Assembly (NCBI RefSeq): GCF_025143365.1
Contig: NZ_JALXPE010000002.1
Coordinates: 1 to 64,000, forward strand
DNA: 64,000 bases
Origin: Microbacterium sp. p3-SID336
GTDB taxonomy: Bacteria > Actinomycetota > Actinomycetes > Actinomycetales > Microbacteriaceae
Direction of reading: 5' to 3'
Shown piece after piece: positions 41,837 through 51,801 of this stretch. Position 1 is the first letter of the stretch. The number at the start of each line of letters is the position of its first letter. The notes below the pieces were generated by a model. It saw only the letters and a list, made by a program, of their open reading frames with translations, did no database searches and was not told where the DNA came from. The translations under genes were made by a program, and so were the position numbers.

Positions 41837-44800
41837 ATGCGACTCCACCGTCTGGAGGTCGAGGGATTCGGTCCCTTCCGCGCCCGGCAGACCGTCGACT
41901 TCGATGCCTTCGCCGACGACGGCATCTTCCTCATCGCCGGCCGCACGGGCGCGGGCAAGTCGAGCATCCTGGACGCGGTGTGCTTCGGGCTCTACGGCGG
42001 CGTCCCACGGTACGACGGCGGCGAGAAGAGGCTTCGCAGCGATCACTGCGAGCCGGACGATCTCTCCGAGGTGGTCGTCGAGTTCAGCACGCCCGCCGGC
42101 CGTTTTCGGGTGACGCGCTCTCCCGAGTACCTGCGTCCGGCCAAGCGCGGCGGCGGTCTCACGAAGCAGGCGGCGGCGGTCTCCCTGGAGGAGTGGACGG
42201 AGGACGGCTGGATCGGGCGGGCCGCGCGCGCGGTCGACGTCGCCCACGAGCTGGATGAGATCCTGCAGCTGAGCCGCGAGCAGTTCCTGCAGGTGATCCT
42301 GCTCGCGCAGAACCGTTTCTCGGAGTTTCTGCTGGCCGGGAGCCGTGACCGCCAGGCTCTGCTGCGACGGCTGTTCGGCACGGAGCGGTTCGAAGACGTG
42401 CAGGCCCGCTTCGACGAGCGCAAGCGCACCGCCGAGCAGGAGCTGGGCACGCGCCTGGCCGGAGTGAACGCACGCTTGGACGAGGCGGAACGGCTGGTGT
42501 CGGAGGCCGGTCTCGGCGGGGACGAGTCACGCGACCGTGACGCCGTGCGTGACGGCGGCACCGCGCAAGACGGCGGGCTGCTGCGTGACGGCGAGGCTCT
42601 GCGTGGCGGTGGGGCTGCGGGAACGGGACGGGGCGCCGCGGGCGGCACACGGTCCGCTGCGGAGCGTCTCGACGCGCTCGGCACTGCTCTCGCCCGCGCG
42701 GATTACCGTGCGGAGCGTCGTGCCTCCGAGCGTGCGGACGCCGAGGCGCGCTCGACCGCGGCGGATGCAGCGCTCGCCACGGTGCGCGAGGAGAAGCGCG
42801 ACCAGACCGAGCGCGACAGAGCCAGGCTCGCCCTGGCGCAACTGGATGCCGAGGAGCCCGAGATCGCGCAGGCGCGAGTCGAACTCGCGAACGCCCGGGC
42901 AGCGGAGGTGCTGCGACCGACCATCGTCGCGGCGACGAGGGCACAGGCTGCCCTCGCGCAGGCGCGCGGTGACGAGGAGCAGGCAGAGGCGGGTTGGCGG
43001 CGTCGAGGCATCGATGTGGCCGACCTCGAGGACTGGATCGCCGCACGCGTGCGGGAGACCGGCGGCTGGGAGCGGGCGGCCGTGCTCGAACAGCAGGCAC
43101 CCGCACGCACGGCGGAACGCCAGGCAGCCGAGCGGGCGGTGACCGAGGCGGAGGCGCGCGCGGAGGCGGGGGCGACCGAGCGGGATGGCCTCCCGGCGCA
43201 GATCGCTGCAATCACGGAGGAAGGGGAAGCGGCGCGCCGACTCGCGGCGCGCATCCCCGATCTCCGGGCGGCCCTCGACGCGGCGGACCGGCGACTGGAG
43301 GCGGCGCGCGAGGTCGAACGTCTGGAGGCCGAGTGCGCGGCGGCCGATGCCGTGCTGACGGCGGCCACGACCACGCACGCCGAGGCGCAGACGCGACTGG
43401 CACGACTGCGTCAGCGCCGCATGGACGGCATGGCCGGCGAACTCGCGGCGACCCTCGTCGACGGGGAGGCCTGTGCCGTCTGCGGGTCGCGCGAGCATCC
43501 GGCACCCGCCGTTCACACCGACCCCGTGTCGGCCGATGACATCGCCGAAGCCGAAGCGGAGCGGGACGCGGCGGCGCGGGCGGAGCAGGAGGCGAGCGCC
43601 GCGTGCACCGAATTGCAGCTCGCTCGGGCCGCCGTCACCGCGCAGGCGGACGGCCGCGACACGGCAGGCGCCGAGGTCGAGCGGGCGGCGGCTGAGAGCG
43701 AGCACGCACAGGCTGTCGCGGCTCGCGAGCACGTCGCACGACTCGACGCGCTGCGCGCCGAGCTGGCGGAACGCGCAGACCGGCTGGAGGTCGAGCGGGC
43801 GGAGGATGCCGCAGCGCTCGCCGCGGCGCGGGAGCAGCTGGCCCTCGTGGTGCAGCGTCATCAGGACGCGGAGGCGGCGATCGCGGAAGCCCGCGGGGAG
43901 TTCGACACGGTCGCGGAGCGGGTCGAGGACCTCAGCGCCAGGGTCGCGGACGCCCGTCGGCTGGCCGAGGCGAGCTCCGAGCGCACGCGCCGGGAGCGGG
44001 CGGCGGCGGAGGCCGCGGCGGAGAGAGAAGCCGCGCTGACAGCCTCGCCCTTCGCGGACGCCGAGACCGCCGAGCGGGCGCTGCGATCCGCCTCGGCGCA
44101 GGAGGAGCTGGAGGCGCGGATCAGCCGTCACGCCGTGCAGCGGGAGAAGGAGCGGGCGGTGCTGTGGGACCTCGAGCTGCGCACTCTCCCCGAGGAGCCG
44201 ATCGACGTCGAACCCTTCGAGCGCGCGTCGGCGGAGGCGCGTGCCGCGTGGTCGCTCGCCATGGACGAGGCGACCAGGGCCGCGGGGGATGCCGCGCGAC
44301 TCGCGGGCTTGCATGAATCCGCCGCCGCCGAGCATGCACGCACGGCCGAGGACGCGGAGGCGTTCGCGGTGCTGCAGAACCTCGCCGACACGATCGCCGG
44401 TCGTGGCGCGAACACCCGCAAGATGACGCTGGAGACCTTCGTGCTCGCGGCGGAGCTGGAGGAGATCGTCGAGGCGGCCAACCGGCGTCTGCACGACATG
44501 TCGGAAGGGCGCTATCGGCTACAGCACTCCGATGCGCTGGCGGCGCGCGGTGCCGCGTCCGGGCTCGGCATCGTCGTCGCCGACGCCTTCACCGGGCAGA
44601 CCCGTCCGCCGCAGTCGCTCTCCGGCGGGGAGACCTTCCTCACGTCACTCGCGCTGGCTCTCGGACTGGCCGAGGTCGTCACCGCACGAGCCGGCGGCAT
44701 CCGCCTCGACACGCTCTTCATCGACGAGGGGTTCGGGTCGCTCGACGGCGACACGCTCGACGTGGCGATGCGCACCCTCGACGAGCTGCGGCAGGGCGGT

Positions 44801-44908
44801 CGCACGGTCGGCGTGATCAGTCACGTGGAGGCCATGCAGGAGCAGATCCCCGCGCAGCTCACCGTGCGTGCTCTCCCGAACGGCCCCAGTGTCATCGAGA
44901 CCCGCTGA
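41837..44908 (+). CDS. sbcC: SMC-like ATPase subunit SbcC (Rad50-like)
   Basis: The 1023-residue protein has Walker A GRTGAGKSS (about residues 35-43) and long coiled coils. The zinc hook is Cys546-Ala-Val-Cys549 at the midpoint (GEACAVCGSREHPAP). The C-terminal half has signature SLSGGETFLTSLALALGL and Walker B DTLFIDEGFGSLD. It bridges DNA ends and controls the SbcD nuclease. A low-complexity Gly/Arg/Asp stretch (about residues 230-275) interrupts the first coiled coil. It is about the usual length for actinobacterial SbcC. Confidence 0.95.
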   Translation: MRLHRLEVEGFGPFRARQTVDFDAFADDGIFLIAGRTGAGKSSILDAVCFGLYGGVPRYDGGEKRLRSDHCEPDDLSEVVVEFSTPAGRFRVTRSPEYLRPAKRGGGLTKQAAAVSLEEWTEDGWIGRAARAVDVAHELDEILQLSREQFLQVILLAQNRFSEFLLAGSRDRQALLRRLFGTERFEDVQARFDERKRTAEQELGTRLAGVNARLDEAERLVSEAGLGGDESRDRDAVRDGGTAQDGGLLRDGEALRGGGAAGTGRGAAGGTRSAAERLDALGTALARADYRAERRASERADAEARSTAADAALATVREEKRDQTERDRARLALAQLDAEEPEIAQARVELANARAAEVLRPTIVAATRAQAALAQARGDEEQAEAGWRRRGIDVADLEDWIAARVRETGGWERAAVLEQQAPARTAERQAAERAVTEAEARAEAGATERDGLPAQIAAITEEGEAARRLAARIPDLRAALDAADRRLEAAREVERLEAECAAADAVLTAATTTHAEAQTRLARLRQRRMDGMAGELAATLVDGEACAVCGSREHPAPAVHTDPVSADDIAEAEAERDAAARAEQEASAACTELQLARAAVTAQADGRDTAGAEVERAAAESEHAQAVAAREHVARLDALRAELAERADRLEVERAEDAAALAAAREQLALVVQRHQDAEAAIAEARGEFDTVAERVEDLSARVADARRLAEASSERTRRERAAAEAAAEREAALTASPFADAETAERALRSASAQEELEARISRHAVQREKERAVLWDLELRTLPEEPIDVEPFERASAEARAAWSLAMDEATRAAGDAARLAGLHESAAAEHARTAEDAEAFAVLQNLADTIAGRGANTRKMTLETFVLAAELEEIVEAANRRLHDMSEGRYRLQHSDALAARGAASGLGIVVADAFTGQTRPPQSLSGGETFLTSLALALGLAEVVTARAGGIRLDTLFIDEGFGSLDGDTLDVAMRTLDELRQGGRTVGVISHVEAMQEQIPAQLTVRALPNGPSVIETR

Positions 44909-44924
44909 TCGGGCCTGCGCGGCC

Positions 44925-45059
44925 TCAGACCCATACTCGGCGGGAATGACGTCGCGCAGCCGCACCTCCGCCGGAACGACGTGGCGCGGCTTCAGACGCC
45001 GTACTCGGCGGGAATGACGTCGCGCAGCCGCACCTTCGCCGGAACGACGTGGTGCGGCT
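44925..45059. repeat. two decayed 68-bp tandem copies of the nucleosidase 3' end
   Basis: Starting from the stop codon at 45060, the last about 43 bp of the minus-strand nucleosidase gene are repeated at 44992 and again at about 44925 (period 68 then 67 bp). Each copy keeps the string TACTCGGCG-GATGACGTC with few changes and includes a stop triplet. The copies fill nearly all of the gap to the sbcC stop. Confidence 0.88.
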
Positions 45060-45617
45060 TCAGACGCCGTACTCGGCGCGGATGACGTCACGCAGCTGCA
45101 CGCTGCAGCGGGCGACCGCATCCCGGAAGTCCGTCAGAGCCCCGTCCTCCGCCTGATCCGACACCGCCCGGAAAGCACGGATCGGAACGCCGAACTGGCC
45201 CGCGACCCAGATGTATGCGTACGTCTCCATGTCGACGAGAGCGGCCCCGCTCGGCCGGATCACGGCCGTGACCTCGGCATCCTCGACGAAGTGGTCCCCC
45301 GTCGCGATGAGCACGCCGTCGCGCCCGGTGCTGACCCGCGCGGGCAGGGACACGTGCTGGCCGGAGATGCCGTCCAGGTCGGTGACGTCGTGCTGGAACG
45401 CGGAGCCCACCTCATGCACCGCGGCCTCGAGCGCCGGATCGATGGCACCGGCCGTGCCGACCACGACGACCTCGTCGTACAGTTTGGCGTCGAGCGCCCT
45501 GGTCAGGGCATAGGTCGCCTGGAGCTTGCCGGGGCCGGTGACCAGTCGGTCGAAGCCGTCGAGCTCGTCGGGGAAGGCGGACAGTTCGGACGCGAGCGCG
45601 GCGACGAGGAGTTTCAC
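45060..45617 (-). CDS. MTA/SAH-type nucleosidase (phosphorylase superfamily)
   Basis: The 185-residue protein has the nucleosidase fold with the ribose/purine-site motif [19 protein letters not shown] and RAVSDQAED, whose Asp is the expected proton donor. It is shorter than E. coli Pfs (232). It may hydrolyse methylthioadenosine or another nucleoside; exact substrate is open. Its 3' end has been copied twice downstream. It is convergent with sbcC and divergent from nadE. Confidence 0.82.
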   Translation of the reverse strand: MKLLVAALASELSAFPDELDGFDRLVTGPGKLQATYALTRALDAKLYDEVVVVGTAGAIDPALEAAVHEVGSAFQHDVTDLDGISGQHVSLPARVSTGRDGVLIATGDHFVEDAEVTAVIRPSGAALVDMETYAYIWVAGQFGVPIRAFRAVSDQAEDGALTDFRDAVARCSVQLRDVIRAEYGV

Positions 45618-45726
45618 TGCCTCATTCTCTCAGGTCGCGGCTGGATGCCGCGTGCGAGCGCCGCGCCGCGGCCCCGGCGACCCGCGGAGGGAGGATACTG
45701 GGGCCAGGCGAAGAGCGGAGGATCTC

Positions 45727-46545
45727 GTGTCGTTGCAGAAGCAGATCGCGGAGGACCTGGGCGTCCGGCCCGACATCGACCCCGAGGCGGAGGTGGAGCG
45801 GCGGATCGCATTCCTCGCCGACTACCTGCGCACGACCGGCGCGAAGGGCTTCGTGCTCGGCATCTCGGGCGGGCAGGACTCGACGCTCGCCGGGCGGCTG
45901 GCGCAGCTCGCCGTCGAGCGGGTCCGCGCAGAGGGCGGCGACGCGTCGTTCCTCGCGGTGCGGCTGCCGTACCGGGTGCAGCACGATGCGGAGGACGCCC
46001 AGGCGGCGCTCGACTACATCGCTCCGGACTCGACGGTCGAGGTGAACATCGAGCACGGAGTCGACGGCGTGGAACGCGACATCGAGGCGGCGGTTACCGG
46101 CGACATCACCGACTTCAACCGCGGCAACATCAAGGCACGGTTGCGCATGGTCACCCAGTACGCGCTGGCGGGGCACGACGGTCTGATCGTGATCGGCACC
46201 GACCACGCGGCCGAGGCCGTTACGGGCTTCTACACGAAGTTCGGTGACGGCGCGGCGGATGTGCTTCCGCTCGCGGGCCTGACCAAGCGCCAGGGCCGAT
46301 CGCTGCTGCAGCACCTGGAGGCGCCGCATCGGCTGGCGTTCAAGGTGCCGACGGCCGATCTGCTCGACGACCAGCCAGGCCGCTCGGACGAGGATGAGCT
46401 CGGGCTGACCTACGAGCAGATCGACTCGTTCCTGGAGGGGCAGGAGGTCGACCCGGAGGTCGCCGGGCGCATCGAGGCGCGCTATCTGGCGACGCAGCAC
46501 AAGCGGCACCTGCCCGTCACGCCCGACGACACCTGGTGGCGCTGA
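45727..46545 (+). CDS. nadE: ammonia-dependent NAD+ synthetase
   Basis: The 272-residue protein amidates nicotinate adenine dinucleotide to NAD+ with ATP and ammonia. It has the PP-loop [56 protein letters not shown] and the C-terminal [14 protein letters not shown]. It lacks the glutaminase domain found in some actinobacterial NadE. The start is GTG at 45727 with GGAGG 5 nt upstream. Confidence 0.95.
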   Translation: MSLQKQIAEDLGVRPDIDPEAEVERRIAFLADYLRTTGAKGFVLGISGGQDSTLAGRLAQLAVERVRAEGGDASFLAVRLPYRVQHDAEDAQAALDYIAPDSTVEVNIEHGVDGVERDIEAAVTGDITDFNRGNIKARLRMVTQYALAGHDGLIVIGTDHAAEAVTGFYTKFGDGAADVLPLAGLTKRQGRSLLQHLEAPHRLAFKVPTADLLDDQPGRSDEDELGLTYEQIDSFLEGQEVDPEVAGRIEARYLATQHKRHLPVTPDDTWWR

Positions 46546-46632
46546 CCGTCCTCGTGCGAGCGGGTCGGCCCCGCTTTCTCCCATGTCGGATGCCGCGGAT
46601 AGTGTCGAAGCATCCGAGAGAACGGGAGCATC

Positions 46633-49600
46633 GTGCGGATCGACACTGAGGCGCAGCGGATCATCTGGAGCGCGAGCGACCTCAAGGCGGCCGCCGAGTG
46701 CGAGTTCGCCTGGTGTCGGGCGATCGATGCGAAGCTCGGGCGCGTCCCCGCGGTCGAGGAGCCGGAGGACGCGACGCTGCAGCGGGCGGCCCAGCTGGGT
46801 GACGTGCACGAGCAGAACGTGCTCGATCGGTATATCCGCGACCTCGGTGCGGATCACGTGCACCAGGTGGCGAAGATCCGGTCCAGCGATCCCGAGGCGC
46901 TGGCGGCAGCAGTGGAGGAGACCGTCGCCGCGCTGCGGTCGGACGCGTCGGTCGTGTTCCAGGCGGCTTTCGCGACGGAGGAGTTCGTCGGATTCGCGGA
47001 CTTCCTGCGCAAGGACGCGGACGGCCGCTGGCGCGTGCAGGACTCCAAGCTGGCGCGCAAGGCGCGGGTCACCGCGCTCATGCAGCTCGCGGCATACGTC
47101 GATCAGCTCGATCGGCTCGGCATCCCGCGCGCCGACGAGGTCGACCTCATCCTGGGCGACCACAGCATCAGCACGCACGCGGTCGACGACCTGCTGCCGC
47201 TGTTCCGCGTGCGTAGAGCGCGACTGCGGGCGCTCATCGCCGATCGTGCGGTGGGCGACGGTCAGAGCGGAGTCCCCCTCGCGTGGGGCGACGATCGCGG
47301 TGACCTGAGAGTGGTGGCTTGCGGGCGCTGCGCGACGTGCGAAGAGCAGGTCCTCGCCCATCGGGATCTGCTCATGGTCGCGCGGATGCGTCCGGTGCAG
47401 CGGGCACGACTCCGCGCAGCGGGCATCCTCACGATCGACGACCTCGCCGCGGCCGAGGTGCCTCCGGAGGGGATGAATGTCGACACCTTCCAAGGTCTCC
47501 GTGATCAGGCGCGCCTTCAGCTGCGCGCCGACGCCGACGGTGCCCCCACCTACGACGTGCACTATGCGGCGGCCATCCACACGCTGCCCGTGCCGAGCCA
47601 CGGCGACATCTTCTTCGACTTCGAGGGCGATCCGCTCTACACCGAGCCCGCGCCGGACGGCGAGGCCGAGTGGGGCATCGACTACCTGTTCGGGTGGGTC
47701 GACAACGCCGATCAGTACACGGCGCTGTGGGCGCACACGTTCGCCGAGGAGCGTCGCGCGCTCGAGACGTTCCTCGACTTCGTGAAGCTCCGCCGCGCCG
47801 CGCATCCCGGCATGCACATCTACCATTACGCGCCGTACGAGACCTCGCACCTGGTCGCGATGGCCGCTCGGCATGGGGTGCGTGAGGGGGAGGTCGACCG
47901 ACTGCTGCGCGAGGGCGTCTTCGTCGATCTGTACCCGCTGGTGCTGCGCACGGTGCGCGTCGGCTCCCGGTCGTACTCCATCAAGAAGCTCGAGCCCCTG
48001 TACATGGGCGAAGACGTGCGCACGAGCGATGTGCAGAAGGGCGACGACTCGATCGTGCAGTACGTCGCGGCCCGCGAGCTCGCGGCAGCCGGGGAGCAGG
48101 CGGAAGCCGACGCCGTGTTCGCCGACCTGGCCGACTACAACCGCTACGACTGCGTCTCGACGCGCCGGCTGCGCAACTGGCTCATCGACATCGCGCGCAA
48201 GGAGGGCGTCACGCCGGCGCCCCCGGACGACGTCGCCGAGGTCATCTACGAGCCGTCTCCGCGGTCCCTGGCACTGCTCGCGGATGCGGAGCGCGCGGCG
48301 GCGGCAGGAGACGACGGCCTCGTGCACCGCATCGCCGCCGCGGCGATCGACTACTTCCCGCGGGAGGCGAAGAGCTTCTGGGTCTCGCACTTCCAGCGAC
48401 TGCGCGAGCCGGTGACGATGTGGGACGGCACGCGCGACGTGGTCAAGGTCGACGCGCCGTCGTCGCGCGTGCGCAGCGACTGGAGTATCGGCGAGGGCCG
48501 CCGCGTCATGTCACGCGAGGTGGAGCTGCGTGGCGAGGTCTCGCCGGGGACCACGCTCGGCGCCGGGTCGCAGCCGTTCGCCCTGTACGGCGTGCCCGCG
48601 CCGTTCGACACCGAGGTGCCCTCGCGCGCCGTGCATGTGCCGCATGCCGTGACGGTGCGCGAAGTCCTCGACGACGGCTACCTCATCGTGGAGTCGGCGG
48701 TACAAGGGCAGACGTGGGACGAGCTGCCCGTGGCTCTGACGCCCGCCGCGCCGCCGCGGGTGGTGTCGCTGCAGCAGGCGATCGACGAGTGGGCGGACTC
48801 CGTGCACGAGGCCGCCCCGGGGTTCCCTGCCGATGCCGCGACCGACATCCTCCGCCGCCTTCCGCCGCGGACCCTCTCGGGGGCGCCGCTTCCGCCTGCC
48901 GGCGCAGACACGATCGATGCGATCGTGCGCGGGATCCTCGACCTCGACCGCAGCTACCTCGCCGTGCAGGGCCCTCCGGGCACGGGCAAGACCTACACGG
49001 GGTCACAGGTGATCGCGCGTCTCGTGAACGAGCGCGGCTTCCGGGTGGGTGTCGTGGCGCAGTCGCATGCGATCATCGAGACGCTGCTGGAGCGCGTGGT
49101 CGCCGACGGCGTGTCGCCCGCACAGGTCGCGAAGTGCCCGAAGGATGCTGACGCCGACCCGGCGTACACCGTGATCCCGAAGAACGGGATGGCGGCGTTC
49201 CTGGCAGAGCACGCACACGAGGGCGCCGTCGTCGGCGGTACCGCGTGGGACTTCAGCAACACGCAGCGCGTCGACCGCGGTGGGCTCGACCTGCTCGTGA
49301 TCGACGAGGCCGGGCAGTTCTCGCTCGCCTCCACGATCGCGGTCGCCGCGGGGGCACAGCGGCTGCTCCTGCTGGGCGATCCGCAGCAGCTGCCGCAGGT
49401 GAGCCAGGGGGCCCACCCCGAACCGGTCGACACCTCCGCGCTGGGCTGGGTCATGGACGGCGACCCGGTCGTCCGGCCCGAATACGGCTACTTCCTCGCG
49501 CAGTCGTGGCGCATGCATCCGTTCGTGGCGGCCCCGGTGTCGAAGCTCGCGTATGCGGGCAAGCTCGCTTCCGCCCCCGGAACGGAGCGGCGGGCTGTGG

Positions 49601-50115
49601 AGGGCATCGACCCGGGGCTGCACGTGGTGCCGCTGCGGCACCGTGGCAATGCCACGCAGTCGCCCGAGGAGGCGGATGAGGTCGTGCGCATCGTCCGCGA
49701 TCTCGTGGGGCGGCCGTTTCACGACAACGACCCGGCCGGCACGGTGCGGCCGCTGAGGCCGGACGACATCATCGTGGTCGCGCCGTACAACGCGCAACGG
49801 CAGCTCGTGCACGATGCCCTCACGAAGGCCGGGTTCGGCGGCGTGCCGGTGGGAACGGTCGACAACTTCCAGGGCAAGGAGGCGGTGGTCTCGATCACCT
49901 CGCTCGCCGCGTCGAGCGGACGGGATGCTCCGCGCGGACCAGAGTTCCTGCTGCTGCAGAACCGCCTCAACGTGGCGATCTCCCGCGCGCAGGTCGTGGC
50001 GTACCTGATCCACTCCCCGGCCCTGCTCGACGATCTGCCGTACACGCCGGAGGGCGTCGCGCGGCTGAGCGCATTCGCTCGACTGGTCGGCGCCGCAGAA
50101 GAGGACCAGGCATGA
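46633..50115 (+). CDS. TM0106-type RecB-like nuclease fused to RNase H-like exonuclease and SF1 helicase
   Basis: The 1160-residue protein has three parts. The first is a RecB/Cas4-like nuclease with Asp123, Asp137-x-Lys139 and the Q151-x3-Y155 motif, flanked by Cys23, Cys28, Cys230, Cys233 and Cys236, a pattern that could hold an Fe-S cluster. The second is a YprB-like RNase H domain starting DIFFDFEGD (Asp329, Glu331). The third is a Dna2/UPF1-like helicase with Walker A GPPGTGK (780-786), VIDEAG (from 889), GDPQQLPQ, DNFQGKEA and NVAISRAQ. It probably processes DNA ends or RNA-DNA structures. It starts with GTG (46633) after GGGAG. A GNAT gene is ATGA-coupled downstream. Confidence 0.9.
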   Translation: MRIDTEAQRIIWSASDLKAAAECEFAWCRAIDAKLGRVPAVEEPEDATLQRAAQLGDVHEQNVLDRYIRDLGADHVHQVAKIRSSDPEALAAAVEETVAALRSDASVVFQAAFATEEFVGFADFLRKDADGRWRVQDSKLARKARVTALMQLAAYVDQLDRLGIPRADEVDLILGDHSISTHAVDDLLPLFRVRRARLRALIADRAVGDGQSGVPLAWGDDRGDLRVVACGRCATCEEQVLAHRDLLMVARMRPVQRARLRAAGILTIDDLAAAEVPPEGMNVDTFQGLRDQARLQLRADADGAPTYDVHYAAAIHTLPVPSHGDIFFDFEGDPLYTEPAPDGEAEWGIDYLFGWVDNADQYTALWAHTFAEERRALETFLDFVKLRRAAHPGMHIYHYAPYETSHLVAMAARHGVREGEVDRLLREGVFVDLYPLVLRTVRVGSRSYSIKKLEPLYMGEDVRTSDVQKGDDSIVQYVAARELAAAGEQAEADAVFADLADYNRYDCVSTRRLRNWLIDIARKEGVTPAPPDDVAEVIYEPSPRSLALLADAERAAAAGDDGLVHRIAAAAIDYFPREAKSFWVSHFQRLREPVTMWDGTRDVVKVDAPSSRVRSDWSIGEGRRVMSREVELRGEVSPGTTLGAGSQPFALYGVPAPFDTEVPSRAVHVPHAVTVREVLDDGYLIVESAVQGQTWDELPVALTPAAPPRVVSLQQAIDEWADSVHEAAPGFPADAATDILRRLPPRTLSGAPLPPAGADTIDAIVRGILDLDRSYLAVQGPPGTGKTYTGSQVIARLVNERGFRVGVVAQSHAIIETLLERVVADGVSPAQVAKCPKDADADPAYTVIPKNGMAAFLAEHAHEGAVVGGTAWDFSNTQRVDRGGLDLLVIDEAGQFSLASTIAVAAGAQRLLLLGDPQQLPQVSQGAHPEPVDTSALGWVMDGDPVVRPEYGYFLAQSWRMHPFVAAPVSKLAYAGKLASAPGTERRAVEGIDPGLHVVPLRHRGNATQSPEEADEVVRIVRDLVGRPFHDNDPAGTVRPLRPDDIIVVAPYNAQRQLVHDALTKAGFGGVPVGTVDNFQGKEAVVSITSLAASSGRDAPRGPEFLLLQNRLNVAISRAQVVAYLIHSPALLDDLPYTPEGVARLSAFARLVGAAEEDQA

Positions 50116-50951
50116 CGTCGCGCGAGCCGGATGCGACCGCGTCCACCGGAGACCTTCCCGTCGGGGACGTTCGCACGCCCGACCTGCCCACCGCGGAGGA
50201 GGTGCTCCGCGCCGCGGCTGCCTGGGCATGGTTCCCGCGCGGCAGCGAGCATGTCCGCGACGAGATGCTCCTCGTGCGGTACCCGGAGCGGTTCGGCGGA
50301 GGAGTTCGCGGGTCACAGGTCCCGTCCACGGTTTCCGCCGCGTCCGTGCTCGATGCAGCGCTGGAGCGCACCAGAGCCTGGGGCGAGACGGTGTTCACGT
50401 TCTGGACGAACCCGGCCGATGGCCCTGACCTGGAGGACGAACTTCGGCGCCGCGGAGCCGAACACGTCGACACGGTCACCGTGTTCGCGCGTCCGACCAC
50501 CGGCGTCGGCGTCGATGTGCCGCCCGGCGTGTCCGCCGAACTCGTCCGCTCGCTGGATCAGCTCCGCGAGGTCGACGCGATCAACGTTCCGGTCTGGGGT
50601 CAGCAGCCCCTCGACGAGGATGGGCTGCGCGTCGAGTTCGCCGAGGTGGCCGCCACTCTCCGCACCGGCGAAGGGCTCCGGGTCCTCGGCCGCATCGACG
50701 GACGCGCCGTGAGCACCGGCGGGTGCACGATCGTCGACGGGTTCACGCGGCTCTGGGGCGCGGCGACGCTCGAGACCGACCGCGGACGCGGCGTCTACCG
50801 TGCCGTGCTCGCGGAGCGTCTGCGGCAGAGCGCCGCCCGCGGCGCCGCCACGGCGCTCGTCAAGGGTCGCGTCTCGACCTCGGCGCCGATTCTCGCCACG
50901 GCCGGGTTCACACGGTACGGGGAGGAGCGCGCCTACCGTCTGACCCTCTGA
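50112..50951 (+). CDS. GNAT family N-acetyltransferase
   Basis: The 279-residue protein has a C-terminal GNAT domain with the acetyl-CoA loop DRGRGVYRAVLAERLRQSAARG and TAGFTRYGEERAYRL. The N-terminal half looks like a second, divergent GNAT-like domain. Its ATG overlaps the stop of the nuclease-helicase gene by 4 bp, implying coupled translation, but a functional link is not obvious. Substrate is unknown. Confidence 0.83.
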   Translation: MTSREPDATASTGDLPVGDVRTPDLPTAEEVLRAAAAWAWFPRGSEHVRDEMLLVRYPERFGGGVRGSQVPSTVSAASVLDAALERTRAWGETVFTFWTNPADGPDLEDELRRRGAEHVDTVTVFARPTTGVGVDVPPGVSAELVRSLDQLREVDAINVPVWGQQPLDEDGLRVEFAEVAATLRTGEGLRVLGRIDGRAVSTGGCTIVDGFTRLWGAATLETDRGRGVYRAVLAERLRQSAARGAATALVKGRVSTSAPILATAGFTRYGEERAYRLTL

Positions 50952-50973
50952 CAGAGCCGCCCGTCTGCACTCG

Positions 50974-51088
50974 CCTCGGGCTCAGACCGCGCCATGGAGC
51001 AGCCCCCGCCTCGGGCTCAGACCGCAGCGTGGAGCAGCACCCACCTTGGGTTCGGACCGCACCGGGCAGCGTCCGCCCCGCGCTCGGA
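50974..51088. repeat. 35-bp imperfect tandem repeat downstream of upp
   Basis: A unit beginning CCTCGGGCTCAGACCGC recurs at 50974, 51009 and, more diverged, 51044, a constant 35-bp period. Each unit contains a TCAGAC- or TCGGAC-type string that resembles the upp stop codon and last codon (TCAGAC at 51089). The array fills the gap between the convergent GNAT and upp genes. Confidence 0.8.
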
Positions 51089-51721
51089 TCAGACGGTGCC
51101 GTAGAGGCGGTCGCCGGCGTCGCCGAGCCCAGGCACGATGTAGCCCTTCTCGTCGAGTCGCTCGTCGAGCGCACCCAGCACGAGGGTCACGTCCCGGTCG
51201 CCGGCCATGGCCTCGATCGCGGCCACGCCCTCCGGGGTGCCCAGCAGGCAGATCGCGGTCACATCCTTCGCGCCGCGGTCGAACAGGAACTGGATCGCAG
51301 CGGCCAGCGAGCCGCCCGTCGCCAGCATCGGGTCGATGGCGAAGCACTGGCGGTCGCTCAGGTCGTCCGGAAGCCGCTCGGCGTACGTCGTGGGCTCGAA
51401 GGTCTCCTCGTCGCGGACCATGCCCAGGAAGCCGACCTCGGCCGTCGGGAGCAGCTTCACCAGTCCTTCGAGCATGCCGAGGCCCGCACGGAGGATCGGC
51501 ACGACGATGGGACGCGGCTCGGAGATCTTGACTCCGGTGGTCGTGGTCACCGGGGTCGTGATCTCGATGGGGGTGACCTTGACGTTGCGCGTCGCCTCGT
51601 AGGCCAGGAGGGTCACGAGCTCCTCCGTCAGCTGTCGGAAGACGGGCGACGGGGTGCGCGCGTCGCGCAGCACCGAGAGCTTGTGGGTGACGAGGGGGTG
51701 GTCGGCGACGTGAACACGCAT
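51089..51721 (-). CDS. upp: uracil phosphoribosyltransferase
   Basis: The 210-residue protein converts uracil and PRPP to UMP in pyrimidine salvage. Motifs are [14 protein letters not shown], the PRPP-binding [18 protein letters not shown], and the C-terminal [17 protein letters not shown]. Length and ends match the family. It is divergent from tadA across 80 bp. Its 3' flank contains the 35-bp repeat array. Confidence 0.96.
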   Translation of the reverse strand: MRVHVADHPLVTHKLSVLRDARTPSPVFRQLTEELVTLLAYEATRNVKVTPIEITTPVTTTTGVKISEPRPIVVPILRAGLGMLEGLVKLLPTAEVGFLGMVRDEETFEPTTYAERLPDDLSDRQCFAIDPMLATGGSLAAAIQFLFDRGAKDVTAICLLGTPEGVAAIEAMAGDRDVTLVLGALDERLDEKGYIVPGLGDAGDRLYGTV

Positions 51722-51801
51722 GGTTACAGGCTAATGCGCGCCACCGCCCCGCACGACATCGAGGCACAGGAGGGGCCGTGCTGCTGTCGTAGGCTCGACG
51801 C

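Noticed and set aside
44925..45059. The 68-bp repeats as a CRISPR array
   Set aside because: Units are head-to-tail copies of a gene end without unique spacers, and no cas genes are present.
45622..48390. A 922-codon open frame on the minus strand across nadE and the nuclease-helicase
   Set aside because: It is the shadow of high-GC codon bias opposite two clearly conserved genes and has no recognisable domain or codon pattern of its own. The same applies to other long antisense frames in the window.
46633..50115. The nuclease-helicase as a phage defence system
   Set aside because: It lies among housekeeping genes (nadE, upp, tadA, proC), with no mobile elements or other defence genes. The domain set alone does not prove defence.
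50974..51088. The 35-bp repeats as a CRISPR or REP array
   Set aside because: Units are directly adjacent without spacers, diverge steadily and lack palindromic ends.
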